In this document: positions 43,391-53,304 of the stretch, in pieces
Layout of the letters: the number at the start of each line of letters is the position of its first letter
How positions within the stretch are numbered: position 1 is the first letter of the stretch
From: Thermococcus argininiproducens
Lineage (GTDB): Archaea > Methanobacteriota_B > Thermococci > Thermococcales > Thermococcaceae
Assembly (NCBI RefSeq): GCF_023746595.1
Contig: NZ_CP080572.1
Location: 1,100,530 to 1,164,529 of the forward strand
Length of the DNA: 64,000 nt
Reading direction: 5' to 3'
The notes under the pieces: generated by a model
What the model was told of the DNA's origin: nothing
Databases searched by the model: none
The model's input: the letters and a program-made list of their open reading frames with translations, nothing else
Position numbers and translations under genes: made by a program

Positions 43391-44561
43391 ACTCTTCATC
43401 GAGGATATTCAGAACGTCAAGCTTTTCACACCATGCTTTCTTTCCTAATATTTCCGTTACTGAGGGACTTGTTCTTCCATCATCTCCTGAAATTAATTCC
43501 TTTATGTAAAGTCCTCCGTCGGTTATTAAGCGAAGCTTAAAGTGTTTTTCATCTATGAGGTTGCCAGTGATTTCATGAACTTTTCTTACTCTCACAATAT
43601 CTGCCCTTCTACCCAAAACTCTTTTTGGAGTTCGCTGGTGAATAATAGTATCTTTAAGTGCTTTAACTACTTTTTCTACTTCCTTTTCACTGACACTCTC
43701 TTCAACGTACACTAGAGCTTCATATTCTTTTTTGTGGTTAGATGTGAGAATTTTTTCGGCTTCTTCCCTATTTATGAACCTTAAATCTAAAACTTCCACT
43801 TTTCCACTCTTATTAATTTCCTTGGCAATTTCTTGAAGATTTATTCTTCTTTTCACAGCTTTTTTAATTTCAACAACAAAAGGTCGTCCATTTCCGAGCA
43901 TTCTAACGTCGACATCTTCTCTTCCTGCCCCATGAAAGATAGATTTCCCTTTTGCAGCGTTAGAAAACGGTTTGCATATTATCGAAGCAACACTCTCTTT
44001 AAAACCCTTTAATGGTGTCTGTGGGATTCCTCTTACAAGCTTTCTATACCTTCCATAAATGTAGAGAGGTTTTATCTGAAGTTCCACTGTTTCGTTGTAT
44101 GGATCAACAATAAAAACCACATCAGGGTTGTTCTTATTCACGGTTTTTTGAAGAATAACTTCAAGAATTTTTCCAAGCTCTCGGTTTAATTCCCTGTTGA
44201 TAGGTTCAGCATATTTTAGCTCAAAGTTCTCAACTATCTCATTCTCTTTCCCCAAAATTTCTCTAGGGATTCTTGAGCCCACAAGAAAAGTGTCAAATTC
44301 TAATCCCAATTTTGAAACTTTACTATAACACAATCTTGCCAAGTCCTTGACTTTTTTAAAGATATCATTACAGAGCTCACACTCTTGAGGTTCTAGAAGA
44401 GGGTCTTCTCCTCTAATTTCTCGTTCCATATTTAGAATCAGTCTTATAGATTCCCCCCTGATATAGTTATCTCCTTTTCCAAGAAGCCCAAATGCTCTTC
44501 CAAGGCAGTGGTTGCAGAGCTTGTACTTTTCAAGAATTTTTTCAGCTTTTTCGATTATCAC
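43389..44561 (-). CDS. pus10: tRNA pseudouridine synthase Pus10
   Basis: Forms pseudouridine 54 and/or 55 in archaeal tRNA, 390 residues. The N-terminal zinc site has CNHCLGR and CELCND; a THUMP-like region follows; the catalytic domain has the Asp motif GAGREDVDVRMLGNGRPF. The start is put at GTG 44561: AGGGTGG lies just upstream, and a TATA box centred near 44584 would begin mRNA close to this codon. A TTG at 44597 is the alternative but lies inside the promoter. Confidence 0.9.
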   Translation of the reverse strand: MIIEKAEKILEKYKLCNHCLGRAFGLLGKGDNYIRGESIRLILNMEREIRGEDPLLEPQECELCNDIFKKVKDLARLCYSKVSKLGLEFDTFLVGSRIPREILGKENEIVENFELKYAEPINRELNRELGKILEVILQKTVNKNNPDVVFIVDPYNETVELQIKPLYIYGRYRKLVRGIPQTPLKGFKESVASIICKPFSNAAKGKSIFHGAGREDVDVRMLGNGRPFVVEIKKAVKRRINLQEIAKEINKSGKVEVLDLRFINREEAEKILTSNHKKEYEALVYVEESVSEKEVEKVVKALKDTIIHQRTPKRVLGRRADIVRVRKVHEITGNLIDEKHFKLRLITDGGLYIKELISGDDGRTSPSVTEILGKKAWCEKLDVLNILDEE

Positions 44562-44573
44562 TTTGGCCACCCT

Positions 44574-44596
44574 TAACCTTTTTAATTTCTTTTCCA
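44574..44596. promoter_or_regulatory. Overlapping divergent promoters of pus10 and the HTH/zinc-ribbon gene
   Basis: One AT tract offers TATA boxes in both directions: CTTTTTAAT on the plus strand (about 24 bases before ATG 44607) and ATTAAAAAGG on the minus strand (about 23 bases before GTG 44561). Both spacings suggest leaderless or near-leaderless mRNAs. Only one complex could bind at a time. Confidence 0.5.
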
Positions 44597-44606
44597 ACTC
44601 CCCATC

Positions 44607-44900
44607 ATGATGACGAGAAGACAGAAGATAATAAAGCTTTTGGAAGAGAGAGATTACAGTGTAAGTGAACTGGCACTGATGCTTGAAATGAGAGGAAGAG
44701 GAACCAAGAAAATTATACTAGAAGACCTAAAAGTTATCTCCAATATTGTAAAGCGTGAGGGAAAGGTGCTTTTAATCCAACCAGCTCAGTGTAGAAAATG
44801 TGGTTTTGTGTTTAAAGCGGAAATAAAAGCTCCGGGAAAGTGTCCAAAGTGCAGATCAGAGTGGATAGAGGAACCAAGGTTTAAAATTGAACTCCGGTAA
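44607..44900 (+). CDS. HTH-zinc ribbon regulator (COG3357-like)
   Basis: A 97-residue small archaeal protein: N-terminal winged HTH (RRQKIIKLLEERDYSVSEL, GRGTKKIILEDL) fused to a zinc ribbon (CRKCGFVF and CPKCRSEW). This arrangement is a known archaeal family of predicted regulators. Two consecutive ATG codons could start it; the promoter spacing fits leaderless initiation at either. Targets unknown. Confidence 0.88.
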   Translation: MMTRRQKIIKLLEERDYSVSELALMLEMRGRGTKKIILEDLKVISNIVKREGKVLLIQPAQCRKCGFVFKAEIKAPGKCPKCRSEWIEEPRFKIELR

Positions 44901-44962
44901 CAAGGTTTATATCTCGTATTCCAAACATTCTTTAGCTAACATTCATCAAAGGGGGTTTAACC

Positions 44963-46282
44963 ATGAGGAAAGTTGAAGTTTTTATGGAAGAGAAAGGGAT
45001 AGCAATTGGCGATTATATTGAAGTTGTTGAGAAAGAGGACAACAGAATGATCACACACAAGGGCATTGTGATGCCTCCATATGAACTTTCAAAAGGAGAA
45101 ACACTTACAATAAAGCTAGATAATGGATATAATATTGGTGTTCTCATTGACCAGATATTTGAAGTAAGAATTCTTGAAAAAGCCAAACCAAGAGAAGAAA
45201 TCTCTTTTAAAGAAGTTCTTCCCAAGAAGCCAGAGCTTCCAAATGTTACCATAATAGGAACCGGTGGAACAATAGCTAGTAAGATTGACTACAAAACTGG
45301 AGCAGTACACGCGGCGTTTACTGCCGAAGAACTTGCAAAAGCAGTGCCCGAGATTTTTGAAATAGCTAACATAACTCCAAAACTTCTTTTCAATATAATG
45401 AGTGAAGACATGAAACCCGAATATTGGAAAAAAATAGCCTATGAAGTTGCTAAAGCATTGAATAGTGGGGAGGATGGAGTTATAATAGGTCATGGAACGG
45501 ATACTATGGGTTATTCTTCAGCAGCTTTAAGTTTCATGCTTAGGAATTTGGGCAAGCCCGTGATCTTTGTAGGCTCTCAGAGAAGCAGTGATAGGCCTTC
45601 AAGCGACGCCGCAATGAATTTAATTTGCTCCACGAGGATGGCTGTGGAAGATTTTGGCGAAGTTGCGGTGGTAATGCACGGTGAAACAGGTGATACTTAT
45701 TGCTTGGCCCATAGGGGGACAAAAGTACGAAAAATGCACACTTCCAGAAGAGATGCTTTTAGAAGTATAAATGATGTTCCAATAGCAAGGATATGGAGTA
45801 ATGGAAAGGTAGAATACCTAAGGGATGATTATAGAAAAAGGAGTGAAAATGAGGTTTGGGTAGATGACAAAATTGAAGAAAAGGTAGCACTAATAAAGGT
45901 CTATCCTGGAATAACCGGGGAAATCATAGAGTTCCTTGTTGACAAGGGCTACAGGGGGATTGTAATAGAAGGTACAGGACTTGGCCACACTCCCAATGAT
46001 ATGATACCAAGCATAAAACGAGCAACTGAAGAAGGAATTGTTGTCTGCATGACAAGCCAATGTCTGTATGGAAGGACTAACCTTAATGTTTATTCGACAG
46101 GAAGAAAGCTTCTAAAGGCTAAAGTTATCCCATGTGAGGATATGCTACCAGAGACAGCCTATGTCAAGCTCATGTGGGTCCTTGGACATACACAAGATCT
46201 TGAAGAGGTTAGGAGAATGATGCTGACAAACTATAGTGGAGAAATAACACCATACACAAGGTTTGACACTTACCTGAGGTGA
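44963..46282 (+). CDS. gatD: Glu-tRNA(Gln) amidotransferase subunit D
   Basis: Archaeal-specific subunit that releases ammonia from the amide donor for Gln-tRNA synthesis, 439 residues. It has an N-terminal beta domain (residues about 1-80) and an asparaginase-like domain with [11 protein letters not shown] and the second threonine motif [20 protein letters not shown]-type site and TATA (GGTTTATATC near 44904) precede it. The gatE start follows five bases after the stop. Confidence 0.95.
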   Translation: MRKVEVFMEEKGIAIGDYIEVVEKEDNRMITHKGIVMPPYELSKGETLTIKLDNGYNIGVLIDQIFEVRILEKAKPREEISFKEVLPKKPELPNVTIIGTGGTIASKIDYKTGAVHAAFTAEELAKAVPEIFEIANITPKLLFNIMSEDMKPEYWKKIAYEVAKALNSGEDGVIIGHGTDTMGYSSAALSFMLRNLGKPVIFVGSQRSSDRPSSDAAMNLICSTRMAVEDFGEVAVVMHGETGDTYCLAHRGTKVRKMHTSRRDAFRSINDVPIARIWSNGKVEYLRDDYRKRSENEVWVDDKIEEKVALIKVYPGITGEIIEFLVDKGYRGIVIEGTGLGHTPNDMIPSIKRATEEGIVVCMTSQCLYGRTNLNVYSTGRKLLKAKVIPCEDMLPETAYVKLMWVLGHTQDLEEVRRMMLTNYSGEITPYTRFDTYLR

Positions 46283-46287
46283 TGAAA

Positions 46288-48171
46288 ATGGAGTTCGACT
46301 ACAAAGAGCTTGGTCTTAAAGTTGGTCTTGAGATTCACAGGCAACTTGCTACAAAAAAACTCTTTTCGCCTGTGCCAAGTGAGCTTCATGAGGATGTTAG
46401 TTTCACGTTTGAACGTCGCTTGAGACCAACTATGAGTGAACTTGGAGAAATCGATCAAGCTGCGTTAGAGGAATTTAAGAAAGGTAGGGTCTTTGTTTAT
46501 GAGGGCAATTATAAATACAGCGATTTGGTGTACATGGATGAAGAACCTCCTCATTTGCCAGATGAAGATGCCCTCAAGGTGGCGATCCAGATAACATATC
46601 TTTTGAATGCTATTCCAGTAGACGAAGTTCATTTCATGAGGAAAATAGTCATTGATGGTTCCAACGTTTCTGGTTTCCAAAGGACTGCAATAGTGGGGAT
46701 GAACGGTAGAGTAGATACTCCTTGGGGAAGCGTTGGCATCCCTACTATCTGTCTTGAGGAAGACGCATGTAGAATAATAGAACAGAGGGATAAGAGGGCA
46801 GTTTATAGGCTTGATCGTTTGGGAATTCCTCTAATTGAGATTGCGACTACTCCAGACATCCACCATCCGGAGCAGGCAAAAGTGGTGGCTAAGTTTATAG
46901 GGGATGCTCTCAGGGCCACAAGAAAAGTTAAGAGAGGTCTTGGGACTATAAGACAGGATCTCAATGTTTCTATTAAGGGTGGGGCTAGGATAGAGATAAA
47001 GGGTGTGCAAGAGTTAGATATGATTCCAATAATCATAGAGCGCGAGGTGCAGAGGCAGATCAATCTCCTAAAAATTAGGGATGAGCTTCAAAAGAGGGGA
47101 GCAAATGAAGAAGAGATAAAAGAAGAGTTCTACGATGTAAGTTATGTTTTCAAAAACACTGGATCAAAGATAATTGCAAAAGCCTTGAAGAAGGGAGGTA
47201 AAGTCGTAGCAGTTAAGCTTCCTAAATTCAGGGGTCTTATAGGATTTGAAGTTCAACCAGGGAGAAGATTGGGTACGGAAATGGCAGATAGGGCTAAAAA
47301 ATATGTAAAGGGGATCTTCCACATAGATGAGCTTCCTAACTATGGTATAAGCCAAGAAGAAGTAAATAAAATCATTGAAACCCTTGGTCTTGAAGAACAA
47401 GATGCATTCGTTTTAGTAGCTGCGGAGGAAGAGACTGCTAAGAAAGCTCTTAAAGAAGTTCTTAAGAGGGCCAGAGAAGCCATAATAGGAGTCCCAGAAG
47501 AGACGAGGAGAGCATTGCCTGATGGAAATACGCAATACATGCGCCCACTTCCTGGAAAGGCAAGAATGTATCCAGAGACAGATATACCACCAATATTTAT
47601 TGGTGAGGATATCAAGAGGGAAATCCTTGAAAATCTTCCTGAGTACCCACAGGCAAAAGTAGGACGCTATGTTAAGGAGTATGGCATCGATAAGAGCCTA
47701 GCACAGACATTAGTTGATGATGAAAGAGATGAGCTCTTTGAGGAGTTAATAGGAATGGGAGTTAAACCATCTCTGGCAGCATCAACCCTTGTGGTAGTCC
47801 TTAAAGGCCTTAAGAAAGAAGTGCCCATTGAAAACATAAGCGATAAGCACATAAAAGATGCATTCAAGTTGTTACTTGAGAATAAGATTGCGAAGGAGGC
47901 TTTTGAGGAAATATTCAAAGAACTTGCCCTACACCCAGAAAAAACAGCTCTCCAAGTTGCTGAGGAGAAGGGACTGACTCTCTTAAGCGAGGAAGAGGTC
48001 GAAAAGATAATCGAAGAAATAGTCAAGGAGAATCTTAATGTCGTAAAGGCCAAGGGCATGGGGGCTATGGGAATGCTCATGGGAAGAGCAATGGCAAAAC
48101 TTAGGGGCAAAGCTGATGGAAAGTTGGTGAATCAGCTTGTGAGAAAGAAGATTCAAGAATTTAGCTCTTAA
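46288..48171 (+). CDS. gatE: Glu-tRNA(Gln) amidotransferase subunit E
   Basis: GatB-like kinase/transamidase partner of GatD, 627 residues. [19 protein letters not shown] opens the protein, with VYMDEEPPH and [16 protein letters not shown] in the catalytic cradle, an inserted AspRS-like GAD domain, and a C-terminal YqeY-like tail ([18 protein letters not shown]). GAGGTGATGAAA before the ATG at 46288 fixes the start over GTG 46279 and ATG 46282. Confidence 0.95.
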   Translation: MEFDYKELGLKVGLEIHRQLATKKLFSPVPSELHEDVSFTFERRLRPTMSELGEIDQAALEEFKKGRVFVYEGNYKYSDLVYMDEEPPHLPDEDALKVAIQITYLLNAIPVDEVHFMRKIVIDGSNVSGFQRTAIVGMNGRVDTPWGSVGIPTICLEEDACRIIEQRDKRAVYRLDRLGIPLIEIATTPDIHHPEQAKVVAKFIGDALRATRKVKRGLGTIRQDLNVSIKGGARIEIKGVQELDMIPIIIEREVQRQINLLKIRDELQKRGANEEEIKEEFYDVSYVFKNTGSKIIAKALKKGGKVVAVKLPKFRGLIGFEVQPGRRLGTEMADRAKKYVKGIFHIDELPNYGISQEEVNKIIETLGLEEQDAFVLVAAEEETAKKALKEVLKRAREAIIGVPEETRRALPDGNTQYMRPLPGKARMYPETDIPPIFIGEDIKREILENLPEYPQAKVGRYVKEYGIDKSLAQTLVDDERDELFEELIGMGVKPSLAASTLVVVLKGLKKEVPIENISDKHIKDAFKLLLENKIAKEAFEEIFKELALHPEKTALQVAEEKGLTLLSEEEVEKIIEEIVKENLNVVKAKGMGAMGMLMGRAMAKLRGKADGKLVNQLVRKKIQEFSS

Positions 48172-48219
48172 TCTTTTCTCAATAACTTTTTAAGAATTGG
48201 TGCATTAAACTAATTGGGA

Positions 48220-48849
48220 ATGCTTATGCCGTTTACGCCAGGCCCGATTATAATTCCTAGAAGATCCAGAAGAAAAGAGCCTCAGAAAAGAAAAGAAGTT
48301 AGAAAGCCTAAGAAAGAAAAGAAGATAGTATACGTGCTTATTAAAGTAAAGCAAGATCAACTTATAAGCGAAAAGGCCAGAGAACTTGAGGAGCTCTTTA
48401 AAGGAAAGACATTTAATAGAGTGGTAAATCCTGATGAATATACCCTACTAATGAATGCCAAGAATCTCTTTGCAAAGTCATATAAGCTTTATGTGGTTGA
48501 GCTCACTGATGAGATGAACCGATGGTTTTATTTCGTTCCAAGTGAAGAGAGGATTAGCTTCAAGAATAAGGATAAGTTTCTAGTCCTGCAGGTTAAAAAG
48601 GAGGAAGCTCTGGAAGAAATCTTTAGGAAAATGGTTGAGGGTAAACTTGCTAAAAGAAGCACCTTTGAGGTGGTCTTAAGTGCAATTCAAGTGGGTCTTG
48701 GGCTTCTAAGTTTTATAGCTGGGTATTTGGCATTTGAGAATGTTATTGACATTTCTCAACTCAGCAACATTATAACTTTTGCTATCTTCTTCATTGTGGC
48801 TCTTCAGAGTATTAAAAAAGGCTACAAACGGAGGGCTTGGGAAGATTAA
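48220..48849 (+). CDS. Membrane protein, tandem paralogue A
   Basis: A 209-residue protein of unknown function. A basic N-terminus (RRSRRKEPQKRKE) precedes a soluble alpha/beta domain (IVYVLIKVKQDQLI, KGKTFNRVVNPDEYTLL, LYVVELTDEMNRWFYF), then two C-terminal membrane helices (QVGLGLLSFIAGYLAF, IITFAIFFIVALQSI). The next gene encodes a diverged copy with the same layout. A TATA-like CTTTTTAAG about 28 bases upstream suggests leaderless start at ATG 48220; TTG 48214 and ATG 48226 are alternatives. Confidence 0.78.
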   Translation: MLMPFTPGPIIIPRRSRRKEPQKRKEVRKPKKEKKIVYVLIKVKQDQLISEKARELEELFKGKTFNRVVNPDEYTLLMNAKNLFAKSYKLYVVELTDEMNRWFYFVPSEERISFKNKDKFLVLQVKKEEALEEIFRKMVEGKLAKRSTFEVVLSAIQVGLGLLSFIAGYLAFENVIDISQLSNIITFAIFFIVALQSIKKGYKRRAWED

Positions 48850-48904
48850 TTTTATCTCAAATCTAGACATAATATTTTTAAACTTCAAAAAGTAACTTAG
48901 CAAC

Positions 48905-49561
48905 ATGTGGGATTTATTTCGTAGGTATTTTTCTGGATACTTCAGTGCAAAATCAAAAGACATTAAGAGATGTATTTATATAAAGATTAAAGGTGAATCA
49001 ATTGCTAATCTCTCAAAGGATCTTGAAGGATATCTCTCTTCAAAAAATATTCGGCCTTTGCGATTTGTTGAGCCGGAATGTTATATCGTAACAGAACTTG
49101 GTAACTATCTCTATGGGTCAGACCCTGTGATTCAGGTGATTGAACTCGAAGGAGAGCTGAGTCGTATGCTATACTTATTTTCTGGAAAGGAAGAATTGGA
49201 TTTTAAGCTAGAGAACAGTAAAATTACTAAATTCATTTTTGAAATAATGAAAGAAGAAGGCTTGGCATACTTGCTCAAACTAATATGTCAGAGAAAGATA
49301 GGTGTGAAAAGACATGAACATCGTTCGGGAATAACCTTTTTGTTTTCGTTAATTATTGGGCTGATTTCTTCGTGGTTTTTCAAGGCGGATGAGTATTTAG
49401 ATTATCTTCTTTTGACTTTAGCAATTACTACGTTTGTGGTCTTGGTAACTCTAGTTATAGATTATCCCTTTTCGCTTTTAAAGTTCAGGGGAATCCGTGT
49501 TGTGGAAGACTCAGAGATAACGAAAGTATTGAGAGATAAAATTAAGAAAATAAAACGATGA
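48905..49561 (+). CDS. Membrane protein, tandem paralogue B
   Basis: A 218-residue protein with the same order as its neighbour: soluble domain (CIYIKIKGESIANL, IRPLRFVEPECYIV, VIQVIELEGELSRMLYLF) then two membrane helices (ITFLFSLIIGLISSWFF, LLTLAITTFVVLVTLVI). The R-x-V-x-P-x-x-Y/C and V-x-E-L-x-x-E-x-x-R motifs line up with paralogue A. The copies look old. Function unknown. TATA-like ATATTTTTAAAC about 30 bases upstream gives it its own promoter. Confidence 0.78.
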   Translation: MWDLFRRYFSGYFSAKSKDIKRCIYIKIKGESIANLSKDLEGYLSSKNIRPLRFVEPECYIVTELGNYLYGSDPVIQVIELEGELSRMLYLFSGKEELDFKLENSKITKFIFEIMKEEGLAYLLKLICQRKIGVKRHEHRSGITFLFSLIIGLISSWFFKADEYLDYLLLTLAITTFVVLVTLVIDYPFSLLKFRGIRVVEDSEITKVLRDKIKKIKR

Positions 49562-49569
49562 GTTAACTC

Positions 49570-50793
49570 TTAACGTCCGAGCTCTTTGTGGGCTTTAGCT
49601 AAATGTTTCGCAGCTATTGCTGCTAAAAGTGAAAGTTCTCCAGCCAAAACAGCTCCAGCTATGATCTCTGCAAATTTTTTGGCATTCGTTCCTGGGGGTT
49701 CACCACCACCTGCGACTCCCATTATAGTCAGGGCTTCTCGTTGTGTTGGTACTCTGGTTCCTCCACCTACGGTTCCGATCTCGAGGCTAGGCATTGTTAT
49801 ACTGATGTATAAGTCTCCCTTTGGAGTAACTTCGGCCAGAGTTATTCCATGTGAACCTTCAGTTATTTGTGCTTCGTCTTGACCAGTTGCAAGGAAAATT
49901 GCTCCCACAATGTTTCCAAAGTGAGCGTTAAATCCGTAGCTCCCTGCTTGTGCGGATCCCACAAGGTTTTTACGATAGTTTACCTCTGCTATAAGTTCGG
50001 GGGTTGTCTTAAGTTTTTTCTCTACAATTTCACGCGGTATTATGGCCTCAGCAATCACGCTTTTTCCTCTGCCATTAATGAAATTCATCGCATTAGGCTT
50101 TTTGTCAACACACACATTACCTGAAAGGGCCAGATATTTAACTTCTGGAAATCTGCTTTCAATTACTTTCATGAGCTCTTCACTTGCTATTGTCACCATA
50201 TTCATTCCCATAGCATCGCCAGTTTCAAATTCAAAACGAAGATAGAGATTGTTACCAACTATATATGGTTTAATATTCCTAAGCTTTCCATGTCTAGTAA
50301 CTTTGCTTACGGCCTCTTCTTGAAGGTACTCAATGTTTCCTTTGACCCACTCTGCAACTTCCCTTGCTTTTCTGGCATCGGGACACTTGAGAAGAGGTGC
50401 ACGTGTCATTTTGTCACCAATTATAGTGGTTTTGACACCACCTGCAGCTGTTAGAGTTGAACACCCCCTGTTCACAGAGGCTACCAATGCACCCTCAGTT
50501 GTGGCAAGAGGGATGTAGAAGTCTCCTTTGGCATACTCTCCATTTATCTTGAGAGGTCCTGCTACGCCCATAGGAATTTGAACGACTCCAATCATGTTTT
50601 CAATATTTTTGCTGATGACTTGGTTTGGATCTATAGAGTAGTGGCCAATGTTGTCTAATGTTATCCCAAGTTTTCTTTCAAGTGCCTTTCTTCTTATCTC
50701 TGTGGCAAGACGCTTGTCATTTGTATGTTTTTCCACTTGGTGTAATTTAATTTCTCCCTTAGCAACTTTCTCAATGAGTTCTTCAATGTTCAT
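49570..50793 (-). CDS. hmgA: 3-hydroxy-3-methylglutaryl-CoA reductase
   Basis: NADPH-dependent class I enzyme making mevalonate for archaeal isoprenoid lipids, 407 residues, soluble. Catalytic elements are ATTEGALVASVNRG, DAMGMNMV, KKPNAMNFINGRGKSV (in parts), GSHGITLAEV and GGGTRVPTQ, with the C-terminal histidine in AAIAAKHLAKAH. TTGGGGGTT precedes the ATG at 50793; an in-frame codon at 50823 is inside the previous gene's end. It probably shares an operon with the MinD-like gene upstream. Confidence 0.96.
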   Translation of the reverse strand: MNIEELIEKVAKGEIKLHQVEKHTNDKRLATEIRRKALERKLGITLDNIGHYSIDPNQVISKNIENMIGVVQIPMGVAGPLKINGEYAKGDFYIPLATTEGALVASVNRGCSTLTAAGGVKTTIIGDKMTRAPLLKCPDARKAREVAEWVKGNIEYLQEEAVSKVTRHGKLRNIKPYIVGNNLYLRFEFETGDAMGMNMVTIASEELMKVIESRFPEVKYLALSGNVCVDKKPNAMNFINGRGKSVIAEAIIPREIVEKKLKTTPELIAEVNYRKNLVGSAQAGSYGFNAHFGNIVGAIFLATGQDEAQITEGSHGITLAEVTPKGDLYISITMPSLEIGTVGGGTRVPTQREALTIMGVAGGGEPPGTNAKKFAEIIAGAVLAGELSLLAAIAAKHLAKAHKELGR

Positions 50794-50819
50794 AGTATAA
50801 CCCCCAAAAAGAGATTTTT

Positions 50820-51578
50820 TCAACTCTTTTTAACCTTTTTAAATATCCATTCTTCAAGTATTTCTCCGGCTTCATAAAATGCTATTGCAGCATCACTACG
50901 GGGTTTATATCCAAGAATTGGAATTCCTACGTTAATAGATTCTGGCACGCTCTCGTCAAAGGGAATGATACCTATAACAGGTAAACCAACATTCTGATCA
51001 ATCTCATCTACTATATGCTCGATCACATCTTCTGACTCTCTAACTTTGTTTAGAATAACTCCAATCTTTAATCCATACTCTTCTCCAATTACCCTGAGTT
51101 TATTAATCTCGTTCTCAACCATAGTTTCAAAAGAATAAATTGGAGATCTCTCAATTTCAACGACTATTATTTGATAGTCTGCAACTTCAAAAGTTGGTAA
51201 TGTATCGAAAGGTATTCCAGTGGGGGAATCAACAAACACTAGAGGGAACTTATATTTCATTAGCTCCACGACGTCCCTTAATCGTTTAGGGGAAATTCCT
51301 ACGACATCTTGGAGTCTGGTACTTCCTGGTATCACATTCACCGCAGTTTTTGCATGCTTATATATTGCCCATTCTGGTTCTACATCAGGGTTTTTGAGAA
51401 TAGAGTGGAGTGTGTAACTGACATTTTCTAAAGCAAAGTGAAATCCAAGATTGGGTAAGAAAAGGTCACCATCTATTGCAAGAGTTCTATATTCTTGTTG
51501 GGCGAAATATACACTTAAATTTGCAGTAGTAGTGGTTTTACCGGCTCCTCCTCTCCCAGTGACGATTATAACTGGCAT
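50820..51578 (-). CDS. MinD/ParA-like ATPase with variant Walker A
   Basis: A 252-residue P-loop ATPase of the MinD/ParA/Mrp group. The deviant Walker A of this family normally has a signature lysine (KGGxGK); here it reads GRGGAGKTTTT, so the signature position is Arg. Walker A-prime VFVDSPTG and DGDLFLPNL follow. The C-terminal helix IFKKVKKS is short and basic, possibly membrane-touching. It precedes hmgA with 26 bases between. Partner and role unknown. Confidence 0.85.
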   Translation of the reverse strand: MPVIIVTGRGGAGKTTTTANLSVYFAQQEYRTLAIDGDLFLPNLGFHFALENVSYTLHSILKNPDVEPEWAIYKHAKTAVNVIPGSTRLQDVVGISPKRLRDVVELMKYKFPLVFVDSPTGIPFDTLPTFEVADYQIIVVEIERSPIYSFETMVENEINKLRVIGEEYGLKIGVILNKVRESEDVIEHIVDEIDQNVGLPVIGIIPFDESVPESINVGIPILGYKPRSDAAIAFYEAGEILEEWIFKKVKKS

Positions 51579-51703
51579 TACTCACACTCCCATTATAATA
51601 AATTTTGATAAAGTCAAACTTGTCCAGACCTAGTACTCACATTACCCATCTATGTAAAGTAGGAAATATAAGATTTTCCATGAAATAAGAATAAAAAGGG
51701 AAG

Positions 51704-51940
51704 TTAGCCTATGAGTTCTCCAAAAGCAAATTTTCTTTTTACACTGTTAATGACAATCTCAACTTCATCCCCAACTTTTGTGTTTGGGACGAATACTACA
51801 AACCCCTTAATCCTAGCTATACCATCTCCACTTTTTCCAAGGGCTTCAATTTTCACTTTGTATCTTTCCCCAACTTTTACAGGAGGGAGTCTTGAAGTTC
51901 TTTTATCTCTTCCTTTCTTTTCAAACTTTCTATCATCCAA
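51704..51940 (-). CDS. TRAM-domain RNA-binding protein
   Basis: A 78-residue small protein: basic N-terminus ([14 protein letters not shown]) and a TRAM beta-barrel ([29 protein letters not shown], in parts; [10 protein letters not shown]). Archaeal TRAM proteins of this size act as RNA chaperones, the archaeal counterpart to cold-shock proteins. GGTGGTG lies six bases before a TTG at 51940, which I take as start; upstream GTG codons within that site are alternatives. Confidence 0.85.
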   Translation of the reverse strand: MDDRKFEKKGRDKRTSRLPPVKVGERYKVKIEALGKSGDGIARIKGFVVFVPNTKVGDEVEIVINSVKRKFAFGELIG

Positions 51941-52171
51941 TTCAGACACCACCAAGTAAGTATCTGCAATCTTATGGTGATAGTAAATGTATTTAAGATT
52001 TTTGGTAATGGATGTGTTTTATTCAAACTTTTCGTCGCTTAGGTCTTTCTTTCACATACTAGCAAAGAAATCAAGCTTGCTTTTTAGGGGTTACATATTT
52101 TATAGAGCAAAAAGATTTATATCAGCGAAAACAGAGATAGTAATGTTAAAAGATTCATGGAGATGATACCT

Positions 52172-53224
52172 ATGAACGAGAAAATGATCGCAATAATGAA
52201 AAGTAAACCTGACTATGGCGCAGAACTCGTTGAAGTTGATGTTCCAAGGCCAAAGGAAGGAGAAGTTCTCATTAAAGTTCTTGCTACAAGTATTTGCGGC
52301 ACTGACTTACATATTTACGAATGGAACGAATGGGCCCAGAGCAGAATAAAGCCTCCTCAAATAATGGGTCATGAAGTAGCTGGGGAAGTAGTGGAGGTAG
52401 GACCGGGAGTGGATAATATTCAAATAGGGGATTATATCTCAGCAGAGACGCATATAGTTTGTGGGGAATGTTACCAGTGTAAAACTGGCAACTATCATGT
52501 GTGTCAGAACACGAAGATATTTGGTGTAGATAGTGATGGTGTTTTCGCTGAATATGCAATAGTACCTGCTCAAAATGCGTGGAAAAACCCTAAAGAGATT
52601 CCTCCGGAATATGCAACCCTTCAAGAACCGCTTGGAAATGCAGTTGACACAGTTTTAGCGGGACCTATTGCAAGTAAAACTGTTCTTATCACTGGGGCGG
52701 GTCCATTGGGTCTTCTAGGTATCACTGTTGCTAAGGCAAGCGGTGCTTCTCTTGTTATTGTAAGTGAGCCGAGTGATTTTAGAAGAGATCTTGCAAAAAA
52801 AGTTGGGGCTGATGTTGTCATAAATCCAATGGAAGAAGATGTGGTTAAGGAAGTAAAGGATTTGACTGATGGCAATGGTGTAGATGTTTTCCTTGAATTC
52901 AGTGGTGCTCCTAAGGCCCTTGAACAGGGTTTGCAAGCGGTGACTCCAGCAGGAAGGGTTAGTCTTTTAGGATTGTTCCCTAGGGAAGTAACTTTTGATA
53001 TAAACAACTTAATTATCTTCAAGTCTTTAGAGGTGCATGGAATAACCGGAAGGCACTTATGGCAAACTTGGTACACTGTCTCAAATCTTCTAAAGAGTGG
53101 AAAGCTTAACTTAGATCCGATCATCACTCATAAGTACAACGGGTTAGACAAGTTTGAAGAAGCCTTTGAGCTCATGCGTGCTGGAAAAACAGGCAAGGTT
53201 GTCTTCTTCCCACACAAGCATTAG
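52172..53224 (+). CDS. tdh: L-threonine 3-dehydrogenase
   Basis: Zinc- and NAD-dependent medium-chain dehydrogenase turning threonine into 2-amino-3-oxobutyrate, 350 residues as in T. kodakarensis. Catalytic zinc ligands lie in [10 protein letters not shown] and GHEVAGEV; the structural zinc site is [15 protein letters not shown]; the Rossmann loop is [18 protein letters not shown] before the ATG at 52172 fixes the start. A TATA-like GATTTATATC near 52111 gives a short leader. Confidence 0.95.
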   Translation: MNEKMIAIMKSKPDYGAELVEVDVPRPKEGEVLIKVLATSICGTDLHIYEWNEWAQSRIKPPQIMGHEVAGEVVEVGPGVDNIQIGDYISAETHIVCGECYQCKTGNYHVCQNTKIFGVDSDGVFAEYAIVPAQNAWKNPKEIPPEYATLQEPLGNAVDTVLAGPIASKTVLITGAGPLGLLGITVAKASGASLVIVSEPSDFRRDLAKKVGADVVINPMEEDVVKEVKDLTDGNGVDVFLEFSGAPKALEQGLQAVTPAGRVSLLGLFPREVTFDINNLIIFKSLEVHGITGRHLWQTWYTVSNLLKSGKLNLDPIITHKYNGLDKFEEAFELMRAGKTGKVVFFPHKH

Positions 53225-53304
53225 TTTCCTCTGTATTCTTTTGTTCATTTTTCCCACCGCAATTTTTAAGTAACTCTTGTGAGAGTTCTCTCGGGGGGTT
53301 GATA

